64,000 nucleotides of DNA from Acidimicrobiales bacterium (GTDB lineage Bacteria > Actinomycetota > Acidimicrobiia > Acidimicrobiales > Palsa-688): the NCBI GenBank assembly GCA_036378675.1, contig DASUWA010000023.1, forward strand, positions 62,001-126,000. Reading direction: 5' to 3'. Both the position numbers and the translations under genes were made by a program. The notes under the pieces were generated by a model. That model worked only from the letters and a program-made list of their open reading frames with translations, was not told where the DNA came from and searched no databases. Each line of letters begins with the position of its first letter. Position 1 is the stretch's first letter. Of the stretch, positions 16,758-25,716 are shown one piece after another.

Positions 16758-17483
16758 TTATCCCGAGGGGCCGAACTTTTCGATTCGCAACTCTTCGGCG
16801 GGAATGCCAGACGCGAGCAACAGGTCGCTTGCCGCCTCGGCGAACGACTCTGATCCGCAGACGTAGACAGTTCCATGCTCTGGCAGAAGAGGGACGTCGT
16901 CTAACGTCAGTCGTCCGGGGGGACGGGGACTGCCCGCGGGAGCCGAACGCGTGTATATGACTGTCGTTTCGGGACCAGAGATTTCGTCGGCGTAATAGAG
17001 GTCTTCGGGACGGCGGACCGAGACAAGCAGGCGAACGAGGTCGGCGACCCCAGTCCGCCGTGCGAGTCTCAGCATCGCCATCAACGGCACCACGCCCGAA
17101 CCGCCACCGATGAGGAGAGCAGGGGTGTTTCCCCGCCACACGAACCAGCCGCCAATCGGGCCCCTAAGATCGAGCTCATCCCCAGGGAGCACCTCGTCGT
17201 GCAGGAACATCGAGACTTCCCCCTCCGGAAGGCGCTCGACGGTAAGTTCGATCTCGGCTGAGCCATCAGGCGGCGAAGCGACGGAGTATGAACGAGATGC
17301 CGTGTAGCCGTCGGGGGCAGTCAACCGGACTATGTAGTGCTGACCTGCGAGATGTGCTGACGGCTTGGGGAGTCGCAGCCGAAAGGTCTTCGCCGTAGGA
17401 GTCTCTGGGCGGATGGCCACCACCCTGGCGGGGTGGTACGGCCCGGAAACCCGACCTTCCGCAGTTGGGTCAGTCACCGTCAT
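16758..17483 (-). CDS. FNR-like NAD(P)H:flavin oxidoreductase, copy B
   Basis: A 241-residue ferredoxin-reductase-type flavoprotein. FAD binding: RSYSVAS (RxYS motif) in the N-terminal beta-barrel. NAD(P) binding: GGGSGVVPLMAML, and the C-terminal CGSESF. All the motifs changed in copy A (9155-9874) are intact here. ATG 17483 lies 14 nt inside the end of the upstream molybdoenzyme gene, so the pair is translationally coupled. It probably passes electrons between NAD(P)H and the sulfite-oxidase-like protein, a pairing common in actinobacteria. It ends with KFGPSG and has no 2Fe-2S domain. Confidence 0.88.
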   Translation of the reverse strand: MTVTDPTAEGRVSGPYHPARVVAIRPETPTAKTFRLRLPKPSAHLAGQHYIVRLTAPDGYTASRSYSVASPPDGSAEIELTVERLPEGEVSMFLHDEVLPGDELDLRGPIGGWFVWRGNTPALLIGGGSGVVPLMAMLRLARRTGVADLVRLLVSVRRPEDLYYADEISGPETTVIYTRSAPAGSPRPPGRLTLDDVPLLPEHGTVYVCGSESFAEAASDLLLASGIPAEELRIEKFGPSG

Positions 17484-18078
17484 ATCTTTGCTCGCGCCAC
17501 GGATCGCCATAGTTGTGGTAGCCCCGGACTTCCCAAAATCCGGGCTCGTCGTGGTCGAGCACGCGCAGGCCAGCGACCCATTTCGCGCTCTTCCAGAAAT
17601 ACAGGTGCGGAACAAGCAGGCGAGCGGGGCCGCCGTGCTCTCGAGCGAGAGGCTGGCCGTCGGCTTCCCAAGCCACCCACGCTTGGCCGCCGGTCACGTC
17701 CTCAATTGGAAGGTTGGTGGTATATCCGGTGTGGCAGAAGGCGACCACATGGGAAGCGGTCGCCATCGGAGCGGCGGCAGCCAGGAGAGTATCGACCGAT
17801 ACGCCCCGGAAGGTCATTCCGAGTTTGGACCAAGCGGTGACGCAATGAATGTCCCCGTCATAAGTCGATCCCGGCAGTGCTTGTATCTCGTCCCAGCTCC
17901 ACGTAGTCGGATTCTGCACGAGCCCTTCCACCCTGAACGTCCAAGTCGACGTATCGAGCCGCGGGGTCGGCTCCGCGGTCAACACCGGCCACGATGGCCC
18001 AATGTCGTACTGGCCCGGTGGAAGCCTCGGATCTCGCTGTCCACCGCTGCGTCCACTGAAACCCCTGGTGAATCTCAC
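17470..18078 (-). CDS. Sulfite-oxidase-like molybdopterin-dependent oxidoreductase
   Basis: A 202-residue protein of the SUOX/MsrP molybdenum-cofactor fold. WTFRVEGLVQNPTTWSWDEIQALP starts the domain. The Mo-coordinating Cys is in IHCVTAWSKLGMTFRGVSV, and LVPHLYFWKSAKWVAGLRVLD is the family's substrate/cofactor block. It is short, with no haem domain or dimerisation domain and no Tat signal, so it is probably cytoplasmic. Start chosen: GTG 18078 with AAGGAGG 8 nt upstream; the frame is open to TTG 18108. It overlaps the FNR gene, which is its likely electron partner. Substrate (sulfite or an S-oxide) unknown. Confidence 0.85.
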   Translation of the reverse strand: MRFTRGFSGRSGGQRDPRLPPGQYDIGPSWPVLTAEPTPRLDTSTWTFRVEGLVQNPTTWSWDEIQALPGSTYDGDIHCVTAWSKLGMTFRGVSVDTLLAAAAPMATASHVVAFCHTGYTTNLPIEDVTGGQAWVAWEADGQPLAREHGGPARLLVPHLYFWKSAKWVAGLRVLDHDEPGFWEVRGYHNYGDPWREQRYDGD

Positions 18079-18120
18079 CGTGATCGCCTCCTTAAAGCCA
18101 ACGTCCAATAGTTGGGGCGG

Positions 18121-18318
18121 CTACTCCTTCTCGGCGTCCTTTTCGCCCATCGAGTCAGGCGCACCCATCGCGTCGTGACTGCCCATCGAGTCAGGGGCGC
18201 CCATTTTGTCGTGGCCGCTCATCGCGTCGTTACCGCCTTGCTCCTCGTGGTCCCAAGTCTGCTCCGGATTGCTCATCGTTTCAGGATTTTCCATCTTTTT
18301 CTCAGAATCTCGGGCCAT
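18121..18318 (-). CDS. Small acidic Met/His/Asp-rich repeat protein
   Basis: A 65-residue, very hydrophilic protein from ATG 18318 with a strong AAAGGAGAT site. It contains an internal repeat, MGAPDSMG at 39-46 and 51-58, with SGHDKMG and GSHDAMG between. It has no Cys, signal peptide or membrane segment and is probably disordered. It is the first gene of the run leading into the sulfite-oxidase/FNR pair. The Met/His/Asp content could bind metal, which is speculation. The lactonase-like gene at 19084 also begins with a Met-rich tail. Confidence 0.7.
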   Translation of the reverse strand: MARDSEKKMENPETMSNPEQTWDHEEQGGNDAMSGHDKMGAPDSMGSHDAMGAPDSMGEKDAEKE

Positions 18319-18588
18319 GTCGTTGATCTCCTTTCGAGGCAAGGGACGACATCTGAGGCGGGAACGAATGCTCCCCGGAGGCCGTCCGGAGCTTCAGACT
18401 CCCCCAGGAGCACGTTCGCCCACATCAGTCATATGGCGGTATCGCCACTCGGTGGAACTCGCCCTGCCGGCCCGAGGCGCCCGAACGACGTCGAGCGAAG
18501 TCAGTCGGTGTACCGATGCGACCTTCGAGCTGCTTCCGCACAATGGCCCGCGAAGGGGGTTCGGCGCCGAGCAAGGAGTCACGACGCA

Positions 18589-18915
18589 ATGATCCAAATC
18601 GAAAACTGTCAGGACAAGACGACAGTCCTCCGGCTATCGGGGGACCTGGACCTGATCTCGTCGTTTCACCTGCGGCACGTCGTCTACGACATTCTCGAAC
18701 CTGGCCTTGATCTGGTGATCGACCTAAGGCGGGTCCGCACGATCGACGCGGTAGGCGTGAGCGCGTTGATCGGTTCTGTTCGACGCGTGCGAGCTTCGGG
18801 TGGGAGAGCACGGGTCACTAACGCCAAGCCGCGGGTGCGATGGCTGTTTCATACCTTGGGAATGGAGCAACTCGTTGAACCCATAGCGATGGTGCAACGG
18901 CCGGGCGTTGCGTGA
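18589..18915 (+). CDS. STAS-domain protein lacking the phosphorylatable Ser
   Basis: A 108-residue STAS domain from ATG 18589 with AAGGAG upstream. It reads TTVLRLSGDLDLISSFHLRHVVYDIL, LVIDLRRVRTIDAVGVSALIGSVRRVRASGGRARVTNAKP. The phosphorylation motif is IDAVGVSAL, where the related protein at 9944 has IDSSGLGAL, so the usual Ser is absent. It may be a constitutively active or non-phosphorylated antagonist, or a pure binding module. It is divergent from the small acidic protein; the 270-bp gap between them should contain both promoters. Upstream in-frame sequence to 18112 is not coding in character. Confidence 0.82.
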   Translation: MIQIENCQDKTTVLRLSGDLDLISSFHLRHVVYDILEPGLDLVIDLRRVRTIDAVGVSALIGSVRRVRASGGRARVTNAKPRVRWLFHTLGMEQLVEPIAMVQRPGVA

Positions 18916-19083
18916 CGCGACTTAGCCGCCGGTCCGTCTTGCCACACATGAAGTCGTTCGACTGATGCTCGGGGGCCCTCCGATGAGCATCCTCGAAGGG
19001 AAGGGCGCCTTCCCTCGGACACGCATCTGGAGGTCGGGCGTCGATATAGCTGGGCATTAGCCCGACGTTCAAGGAGAAAGCGA

Positions 19084-20451
19084 ATGGCGACAGAGGAACC
19101 AACGATTCCCCAAGCAATGATGGCGCGACCCGGTCACGACGAAACGCAGTCCGGCGGGGTGATGTCCCCCCAGGATCAGATGATGTCTCGGCAGGGTCAA
19201 ATGATGTCAGCCGGGCACCTGTACATGCAGACGAACGAAGTTCATAACTCGATAGTTCACTTTGTGCGTGCTCCCAATGGGGCGCTCACCGAGGTGGAGC
19301 GAGTCGCAACTGGCGGTTCCGGGTCGGGAACGTTCAAACCGATCAGCGGGCAGGAGAGCGCTCCGAACGCTTTCGAAGGAGCAAAAAGTGTCATCGTCTC
19401 TCCTGATCGGCGGTTCCTCTTCACAACCAACGCCGGGGAGAACTCCGTCTCGAGCTTCTCTTTAGGCGAAGACGGAAAGCTGTCGCTCATCGACGTGAAG
19501 CGAACAGGCAATATCGTCGATCAGACATATGGTGTCCGCACGAACCTCCGGAGTGGCACGGCCAAGGCGCTCGCCTTCTTGCCTTCGCACGGAACTCTCT
19601 ACGTCCTTCACTCGTTCGGACCGAACCATGTGACCTTGATGTCCGTCGACAGCGAGGGACAGCTGACCGCTCGACCCGAGTGCTACACCGCTAATACCCC
19701 CGACAAGCCCTACCGCGTCGCAACGACACTAGCGATCTCACCCGACGAAAGGTTTGTCATCATCGGCACCACGTTTGATCAACCTGCGGAAGCCAATCCG
19801 GACGGCTCACCCATCCTGTGGGTGAAGGACGAGGAGGGGAACCCGCGACTCGTCGCGTCGAACGCTCCCGACCCAGACGGCCTGGTGGTATTCAAGGTCG
19901 AGGCGCACGGCACCCTGAGTGAGCCGTCGTTCCAGGATGGGGGCGGTGGATCCCCCTGGTACCCGCTCTTCCTGAACAACCGACCTGACCATTTCTTGAT
20001 CGGTTACGCGGTGGGCGACGGCGTGGCTCTAGCTAAGATCGACGAGGATGGCCAGGTATCAACCGGCCCGATCGCCCCGTTGGATACCACCCTCGGAAAA
20101 CCTGCAGAGCTCTGTTGGCTGTCCATTTCGCCGGATGATCGTTGGGTGTTCGCCACCAACTTCGGTTACGGATACCTTACGAGCTTCCGCCTCGAGGGCA
20201 ACGTGCTTACGAAGGCCAAGGACCCAGCCTGCCCGGTGGTCCCGGGAGACGGCACATTTCGGGGCCTCGACGGGACGATAACGAGCGGACCGAGCGACAA
20301 CTGGTTGTGCCCGCACGGCGCCTACCTGTACCAGATCTACGGGAACGCTTCGAAGCTCGTCGGTTATGCCGTGCATCCCGACGGGTCGCTCGAGGAGGTC
20401 ACCAGCGCCACGATCCCCTACAACAGCCCTCAGGGCCTCGCCGGCTGGTAA
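19084..20451 (+). CDS. Lactonase-like seven-bladed beta-propeller protein
   Basis: The 455-residue protein is related to 6-phosphogluconolactonase/3-carboxymuconate cyclase (YkgB-type) propellers. Repeated blades contain SPDRRFLFTTNAGENSVSSFSL, ISPDERFVIIGTT, ISPDDRWVFATNFGYGYLTSFRL and a final PHGAYLYQIYGNASKLVGYAVHPDGSL. The first 48 residues form a Met-rich tail (Met at 12, 13, 27, 33, 34, 40, 41, 48) without a signal peptide. The activity is a guess: hydrolysis of a lactone or a scaffold role. It is preceded by AAGGAGAAAGCGA. A strong hairpin follows the gene, separating it from the urease genes. Confidence 0.82.
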   Translation: MATEEPTIPQAMMARPGHDETQSGGVMSPQDQMMSRQGQMMSAGHLYMQTNEVHNSIVHFVRAPNGALTEVERVATGGSGSGTFKPISGQESAPNAFEGAKSVIVSPDRRFLFTTNAGENSVSSFSLGEDGKLSLIDVKRTGNIVDQTYGVRTNLRSGTAKALAFLPSHGTLYVLHSFGPNHVTLMSVDSEGQLTARPECYTANTPDKPYRVATTLAISPDERFVIIGTTFDQPAEANPDGSPILWVKDEEGNPRLVASNAPDPDGLVVFKVEAHGTLSEPSFQDGGGGSPWYPLFLNNRPDHFLIGYAVGDGVALAKIDEDGQVSTGPIAPLDTTLGKPAELCWLSISPDDRWVFATNFGYGYLTSFRLEGNVLTKAKDPACPVVPGDGTFRGLDGTITSGPSDNWLCPHGAYLYQIYGNASKLVGYAVHPDGSLEEVTSATIPYNSPQGLAGW

Positions 20452-20482
20452 ACCGCGACCGCCCACTTAGTCGATCGAGCTC

Positions 20483-20517
20483 GGCTGGCCCTGTCAATTG
20501 CTCTCACAGGGCCAGCC
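20483..20517 (+). terminator. Terminator-like hairpin after the lactonase gene
   Basis: A perfect 12-bp inverted repeat, GGCTGGCCCTGT (20483-20494) and ACAGGGCCAGCC (20506-20517), with an 11-nt loop, 32 bp after the stop codon. No T-tract follows, as is common for actinobacterial hairpins. It lies before ureA. Confidence 0.7.
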
Positions 20518-20568
20518 GGGCGGTCACCGCGGTGAGCCGACCGAAAACGCCCGATCTGGAGAACCAGA

Positions 20569-20919
20569 ATGAACCCCCGCCACAACAGCGCTCGCATCGA
20601 AGCGTTCGCCTCGTCGTTGATGCTCAGCCCGCGAGAGGTCGAGAAGCTTCTCATATACCAAGTGGCTGAGTTGGCCCGAAGGCGGAAAGGACGAGGCCTG
20701 AAGCTCAACTTTCCGGAGTCGATCGCGCTAATCACCGACGCGCTCCTAGAAGCAGCCCGCGATGGGAGATCGGTGGCTGAAACGATCGAGCTCGGCAAAC
20801 AGGTGCTGACGCGGGGCGAGGTGATGGAAGGAGTCGCGGAGATGCTCAACCTGGTTCAGGTAGAGGCGACCTTCCGGACAGGAACACAGCTCGTGACGGT
20901 TTCAGATCCGATTCCGTGA
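20569..20919 (+). CDS. ureA: Urease subunit gamma
   Basis: UreA forms the structural corner of the urease trimer with UreB and UreC, which hydrolyses urea to ammonia and carbamate. The family core begins at [51 protein letters not shown] and runs through [35 protein letters not shown]. It has 17 extra residues before the usual MxLxPRE start; they are kept because ATG 20569 has GGAG upstream while ATG 20620 has none. It is the first gene of ureA-B-C-F-G-D; the urease genes are separate, not a gamma/beta fusion. Confidence 0.95.
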   Translation: MNPRHNSARIEAFASSLMLSPREVEKLLIYQVAELARRRKGRGLKLNFPESIALITDALLEAARDGRSVAETIELGKQVLTRGEVMEGVAEMLNLVQVEATFRTGTQLVTVSDPIP

Positions 20920-20963
20920 GCGGCCTAGAACACGGTCAACGACAAGAGGCGAGGAGAACGATC

Positions 20964-21359
20964 ATGATCCCGGGCGAGTGGCTCCTTAGTGACGAGCCGA
21001 TAGAGATCAATGCAGGGAGGCGTGCCCTGCAGCTGCCGGTCCGTAACACAGGCGATCGGGCGATCCAGGTCGGCTCACATTTTCACTTCTTCGAAGCCAA
21101 CCGAGCCCTGGATTTTGATCGACCCGCAGCGCTGGGTATGCGCCTCGATGTCCCGTCAGGCCAGTCCATAAGGTTCGAGCCCGGGGATGAACGTGACGTC
21201 AACTTGGTCGCGTTCGGTGGAACCGGGACGATAATCGGATTCAACGGCCTTCTCGAGGGGGCTGTCTCTGCAAGCTGGACCGCGCAGCGGGCAAAGGATC
21301 AGGCGGCCTTGCTCGGCTATCGCGGAGCGCGTCACCAGTCGGAGGAAGTCGCGATATGA
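20964..21359 (+). CDS. ureB: Urease subunit beta
   Basis: The 131-residue beta subunit starts at ATG 20964 ([19 protein letters not shown]) with GAGGAG upstream. The hallmark [26 protein letters not shown] and [16 protein letters not shown] are intact, the usual region shaping the mobile flap over the active site. An upstream in-frame GTG (20916) would overlap ureA by 4 bp but adds only unconserved residues. It overlaps ureC by 4 bp (ATGA). Confidence 0.95.
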   Translation: MIPGEWLLSDEPIEINAGRRALQLPVRNTGDRAIQVGSHFHFFEANRALDFDRPAALGMRLDVPSGQSIRFEPGDERDVNLVAFGGTGTIIGFNGLLEGAVSASWTAQRAKDQAALLGYRGARHQSEEVAI

Positions 21360-23074
21360 GCGTCGTATCCAGGCAGCAATACGCCGCCCTCTACGGACCC
21401 ACCGTCGGCGACCGTTTCCGCCTGGCGGACACGTCCCTGATCGCAAAAGTCGAGCGGAGTCTCATTCTCCCCGGGGAAGAAGCGATTTACGGGGGAGGGA
21501 AGTCCGTGCGTGACGGGATGGCTCAGGTCCCCGGACTTCGGAACGCTGACGGTGCCCTTGACCTTGTCATCACCTCGGTGATCGTCATGGACCCGATCTT
21601 GGGAATCTTGAAGGCAGACATCGGCGTCACGGACGGGCGTATCGCTGGAATCGGTCAGTCAGGGAACCCGCACCTGCAAGACGGCGTCGACCCACGCTTG
21701 ATAATCGGTGCGGGCACCGAGGTGATAGCTGGAGAGGGTCTGGTGGCGACACCCGGGGCGGTCGACACGCACGTGCATTTCCTCACTCCCACTCAGATAC
21801 CCCATGCGCTCTCGAACGGCGTGACCACGCTGATAGGCGGCGGAACGGGTCCCGCAGACGGCTCCAAGGGAACCACGTGCACTCCCGGCCCGTGGAACAT
21901 CGAGAGGATGCTCGAAGCGACCGCTACTCTCCCGGTGAACATCGGCCTTCTCGGGAAAGGCAACAGCAGCAGGCCGCAATCATTGATCGAACAGCTCGAA
22001 GCAGGGGCGTGCGGACTGAAGGTCCATGAGGACTGGGGCGCAACCGCCGCGGCTCTCGACTGCGCCCTTTCGGTTGGCGACGAGTTCGACGCGCAGATAG
22101 CCCTACATGCCGACACCCTCAACGAGGGGGGTTATCTGGTCGACACCATCCAGGCGATCAACGGCCGGGCGATCCATAGCTACCACACCGAGGGTGCAGG
22201 CGGCGGCCACGCCCCCGACATGATGGCGATAGCTTCGCTACCAAACGTTCTCCCGTCCTCCACCAACCCGACCCGTCCATACACAACCGATACCACGGAC
22301 AATCTCTTTTGGATGACGGTCATCACCCACCACCTGAACCCCGGCAACCCGGAAGACATCGCGTTTGCACAGTCCCGGATCCGCGCTGAAACCGAAGCAG
22401 CAGAGGACGTGCTGCACGACATGGGCGTGCTCAGCATGTACTCGTCCGACTCACAGGCGATGGGTCGAATCGGCGACACCGTTGCGACGTGCTGGCGGAC
22501 CGCCGACAAGATGAAGACGATGGTCGGCAGCCTGGATGGCGATCCGTCCGACAACGACAATCAGCGGATACTGCGCTATCTCGCCAAGCTGACGATCAAC
22601 CCGGCAGTCACCCACGGGATCGGCCACCTGGTGGGATCGCTCGAGACCGGAAAGGTCGCTGACATCGTGCTGTGGCCGACGAACACATTCGGAGTCAAGC
22701 CCAAGCTGGTAATCAAGGGCGGCCTGGTGAACTGGGCGACGATCGGAGACGCCAACGCATCGATTCCGACGCCCGAGCCCGTTCAGTTGCTCCAGATGTT
22801 CGGCGGACTCGGCAAGGCCGTCGGGCGCACGTGTTTGACGTTCGCCTCCCAGGCGGCGGTCGATCGAGGGCTAAAGGATCGTCTTGAGCTGGACCGGTGG
22901 ATCGAGCCGGTGAAGAACTGCCGAACGATTGGCAAGGCCCAAATGGTCCGCAACAGTGCCACCCCAGAAATTAGCGTCGATCCCGAGACCTATCAGGTTA
23001 CGGTCGACGGCCGGTCGGCGACCGTCGGCCCAGCGGAAACCGTGTCTCTATCACAGCTCTATTACCTCGTCTGA
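21356..23074 (+). CDS. ureC: Urease subunit alpha (catalytic)
   Basis: The 572-residue subunit carries the di-nickel centre. With an offset of +5 from Klebsiella numbering, the ligands are present: His139/His141 (THVHF), the carbamylated Lys222 with HED (KVHED, His224), His251 (LHAD), His277 ([10 protein letters not shown]), Asp365 (SSDSQAMGR) and the catalytic His325. The mobile-flap Cys, normally in VCHHLDP, is Thr324 (VITHHLNP); Thr here is known from a few ureases and lowers sensitivity to thiol reagents. Length and domain order are normal. It touches ureF by 1 bp (TGATG). Confidence 0.96.
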   Translation: MSVVSRQQYAALYGPTVGDRFRLADTSLIAKVERSLILPGEEAIYGGGKSVRDGMAQVPGLRNADGALDLVITSVIVMDPILGILKADIGVTDGRIAGIGQSGNPHLQDGVDPRLIIGAGTEVIAGEGLVATPGAVDTHVHFLTPTQIPHALSNGVTTLIGGGTGPADGSKGTTCTPGPWNIERMLEATATLPVNIGLLGKGNSSRPQSLIEQLEAGACGLKVHEDWGATAAALDCALSVGDEFDAQIALHADTLNEGGYLVDTIQAINGRAIHSYHTEGAGGGHAPDMMAIASLPNVLPSSTNPTRPYTTDTTDNLFWMTVITHHLNPGNPEDIAFAQSRIRAETEAAEDVLHDMGVLSMYSSDSQAMGRIGDTVATCWRTADKMKTMVGSLDGDPSDNDNQRILRYLAKLTINPAVTHGIGHLVGSLETGKVADIVLWPTNTFGVKPKLVIKGGLVNWATIGDANASIPTPEPVQLLQMFGGLGKAVGRTCLTFASQAAVDRGLKDRLELDRWIEPVKNCRTIGKAQMVRNSATPEISVDPETYQVTVDGRSATVGPAETVSLSQLYYLV

Positions 23075-23832
23075 TGCTGGCGGGTAGGAGCGTCACGACG
23101 GTCGTCCCTCCCGGCGTCTCCGGTCGCTCCCTCGCCAGCCTCGTCTCTCTCCTGCAGCTCGCCGACTCAGCCTTCCCTACCGGCCGGTACACGCAGTCGT
23201 TCGGGCTCGAGGCTTACGCACAGGCGGGGGTTCTTGCTTCCGATAGCCCGGCGTCACTTCTATGGTGGCTCCTGACCGATTCGCTGCGGCTTGGCATGGC
23301 TACATCGGACGGCGCCGCGCTTGTGTGTGCCCACCGGGCCGTCGACGGAGCCGGTGGTTTCGATCTCGAAAAGATCCGGACCGCGGACCTTCGCCTCTCT
23401 GCGGTCAAACTCGCGCGTGAGTCACGTGAGGCCTCGGTCCGCATCGGACGTGCTCTCCTCAGTATCGCGGCATCGGCCTTCAAGGAGGCGGACATCTCCG
23501 ACGTGTCTCGGCTCGTTAGCAGCGGCGGGTCGCCCGGCAACCACGCCGTTGTAATGGGCGTGCTCAGCGCCAAACTGGGTGCGCCGTGCGCGGAGGCGGT
23601 CGTCGCCGAGATGTATTCGTTCTGTTCGAACTGGGTGGCCGCAGCCGTCCGACTCGGGCTGACTGACCACGGAGCGGGGCAGCGGATCCTCCATCTGGCG
23701 GGCCCGGTCATATCAGATGCCTCGGTCAAGGCGATGTCCGCCGAGATCGACGACATTTCCACCTGCACACCGCTAGTTGACGTGATGTCTACGCACCACG
23801 AGCAGTCAGCGGTTCGCCTCTTCTCCAGCTAA
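23074..23832 (+). CDS. ureF: Urease accessory protein UreF
   Basis: A 252-residue, all-helical UreF. LLQLADSAFPTGRYTQSFGLEAYAQAGVL is the family N-terminal block, then GDGAALVCAHRA-type and GSPGNHAVVMGVLSAKLG regions, ending with STCTPLVDVMSTHHEQSAVRLFSS. UreF forms the UreD-UreF-UreG nickel-delivery complex and is reported to act on the GTPase UreG. The ATG lies in the ureC stop (TGATG); about 22 N-terminal residues precede the conserved part. Confidence 0.93.
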   Translation: MLAGRSVTTVVPPGVSGRSLASLVSLLQLADSAFPTGRYTQSFGLEAYAQAGVLASDSPASLLWWLLTDSLRLGMATSDGAALVCAHRAVDGAGGFDLEKIRTADLRLSAVKLARESREASVRIGRALLSIAASAFKEADISDVSRLVSSGGSPGNHAVVMGVLSAKLGAPCAEAVVAEMYSFCSNWVAAAVRLGLTDHGAGQRILHLAGPVISDASVKAMSAEIDDISTCTPLVDVMSTHHEQSAVRLFSS

Positions 23833-23845
23833 GGATCCACCAGAA

Positions 23846-24565
23846 ATGCATGCTTTCGATCACACTCACGTCCACGCGCTCGACTGGGACACTGACCCGG
23901 ACCTGGGACTCACCCCCGGTCGTCGCTGTGGGATCGCCCGAATCGGTATTGGGGGCCCCGTTGGTTCAGGAAAGACAGCCCTTATTGAAGCACTCGTGCC
24001 GATGCTCATCTCCGCCGGTCACACGCCGCTCGTTGTGACAAACGATATCTTCACGCGAGAAGACGCAGAGCACGTCAGATCTACTCTCGCCGGAGTACTT
24101 GCCCCGGACAGGGTGGTTGGAGTCGAAACCGGATCGTGCCCGCATGCTGCCGTTCGGGATGATCCGTCGATGAATCTTGAAGCGATACAGGAACTCGGAG
24201 CTCGGTTTCCGGACGCGGACGTCGTTCTGGTCGAGTCGGGCGGCGACAACCTTACGTTGACCTTCAGCCGGGCTTTAGCGGACTACTTCATCTTTGTGAT
24301 CGACGTTGCACAAGGAGACAAGATTCCCCGGAAGCGCGGGCCAGGTGTCACCAACTCCGACCTGCTGGTGATCAACAAGATCGATCTTGCGTCGCACGTC
24401 AGATCCAACCTGGATGTCATGGCCCGAGACGCTCGAAAAGTACGCGGCGACCGACCATTCATCTTCACCAACTGCTACTCCGGGAGGGGGTTGAGAGCCG
24501 TAGTTCAACTGATCTGCCGGGTCATCGCGGACCCGGTTGTTCCACCAGAAGCGATGCGTCAATGA
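23846..24565 (+). CDS. ureG: Urease accessory GTPase UreG
   Basis: The 239-residue SIMIBI GTPase that loads nickel into urease. P-loop GGPVGSGK at 36-43 with T44. Metal-binding CPH motif Cys98-Pro-His100 in VETGSCPHAAVRDD. Base specificity is NKID. The N terminus is His-rich (HAFDHTHVHALDWD), as in other actinobacterial UreGs, and may partly stand in for the nickel chaperone UreE, which is absent from the cluster. It starts 13 bp after ureF; its stop overlaps ureD by 4 bp. Confidence 0.95.
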   Translation: MHAFDHTHVHALDWDTDPDLGLTPGRRCGIARIGIGGPVGSGKTALIEALVPMLISAGHTPLVVTNDIFTREDAEHVRSTLAGVLAPDRVVGVETGSCPHAAVRDDPSMNLEAIQELGARFPDADVVLVESGGDNLTLTFSRALADYFIFVIDVAQGDKIPRKRGPGVTNSDLLVINKIDLASHVRSNLDVMARDARKVRGDRPFIFTNCYSGRGLRAVVQLICRVIADPVVPPEAMRQ

Positions 24566-25509
24566 TTGGTACCGCCCGACCCGAGAGGGACCTGGCGTGG
24601 TGCACTCCAAAGCGCGTGCCAGGGGAGGTCACATCCCTCGAGGGCTCGACGTCCGGAGGACTCGCCGTGGGTGCAGCGGGAAAGGTCGGAGTCCTTGACC
24701 TGACCTTGGCGAGCACCGGCGGGGTCACCCGAATCGAGCGACACTATCAGCGGTCGCCGTTGCACATATTCCGACCGATATACCTCGATCAAGGCCGCCC
24801 AGACATGGCCTTCATCTTCCTGCAGCAGTCGGGTGACGGACTTGTCCAAGGCGACCGTTGTCGAATCGACATCTCGTTGATGGAGGGATCAGCGGCCCAC
24901 TTCGCGACCCAGTCTGCGACCACGGCATTCCCATGTCACAGCAACTATGCCAGCCAGTTGATCAATCTACGGGCCGATGCGGACGCTGTTTTCGAGTACT
25001 TGCCCGACCCGGTCATCCCTTTCAGGGCGTCGCGACTTGTTCAAAAGATGCGTGTCGTGGCGCACCCTCACTCGACTCTCATTATCGGGGAGACTGTCCT
25101 GCCGGGCCGTGTCGCGTTTGGCGAGAGCCATCAATACGATGTGTTCTGGTCGGAGACAGAAGTACTGGATCAAGATGGAAACTTGCTGTTCAGCGACCTG
25201 CTCCGCCTCCTGCCCGGCGAGACGAACCCGCATTCGCCGGCGGTCTTCGGAGCCCATGACGTTGTGGCGAGCCTTTATGTGATCACGGATCGGGTCCGCC
25301 CCGACTGCATGGTGGAAACGCTGAGGGCGACGATGTCGGGCGTGCCGGAGGTCCTCGTAGGTGTGAGCGAGCTACCAAACGGATGTGGTGCGGGTGTGAG
25401 GGTGCTCGCCCGCACGTCGAGGTCGGCCAAAGGGGCGATCAGGTCCGCCTGGGGTGCGGCGCATGAGGAAATATTGGGAACGCCCGTTCCTGACCTTCGC
25501 AAAGGATGA
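24562..25509 (+). CDS. ureD: Urease accessory protein UreD (UreH)
   Basis: A 315-residue beta-rich UreD. Family blocks are THRSPLHIF-like YQRSPLHIFRPIYL, VQGDRCRIDISLMEGSAAHFATQSATTAF, and FEYLPDPVIPFRASRLVQKMRVVAHPHSTLIIGETVLPGR. UreD binds apo-urease and carries nickel through a tunnel from UreG/UreF. ATG 24562 is within the ureG stop (ATGA). It is the last urease gene; a LAL regulator follows about 200 bp downstream, and that gap holds no gene. Confidence 0.92.
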   Translation: MIGTARPERDLAWCTPKRVPGEVTSLEGSTSGGLAVGAAGKVGVLDLTLASTGGVTRIERHYQRSPLHIFRPIYLDQGRPDMAFIFLQQSGDGLVQGDRCRIDISLMEGSAAHFATQSATTAFPCHSNYASQLINLRADADAVFEYLPDPVIPFRASRLVQKMRVVAHPHSTLIIGETVLPGRVAFGESHQYDVFWSETEVLDQDGNLLFSDLLRLLPGETNPHSPAVFGAHDVVASLYVITDRVRPDCMVETLRATMSGVPEVLVGVSELPNGCGAGVRVLARTSRSAKGAIRSAWGAAHEEILGTPVPDLRKG

Positions 25510-25716
25510 AGGTTGCCCGGTGAAGCCGGGATCAACACCTTACGAAAGCTCGCGGGAAGGCGGGATCCGAGGCAGAGGTTCTATGAAACAGCACGACGGC
25601 CAGTTTGTCGCGGTTGCGCGTGAAACTACGCGCCACCCACGACTATGCAGCTGGCGGATGCGAACGTGGTCGATACCCGTGACGATGGAGCTCAGCTCGG
25701 ATCGAGGAGGTCGGCG

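Noticed and set aside
18112-18588. N-terminal extension of the second STAS protein (159 residues)
   Set aside because: Low-complexity antisense of the acidic repeat protein; ATG 18589 has a good AAGGAG and gives a normal STAS length.
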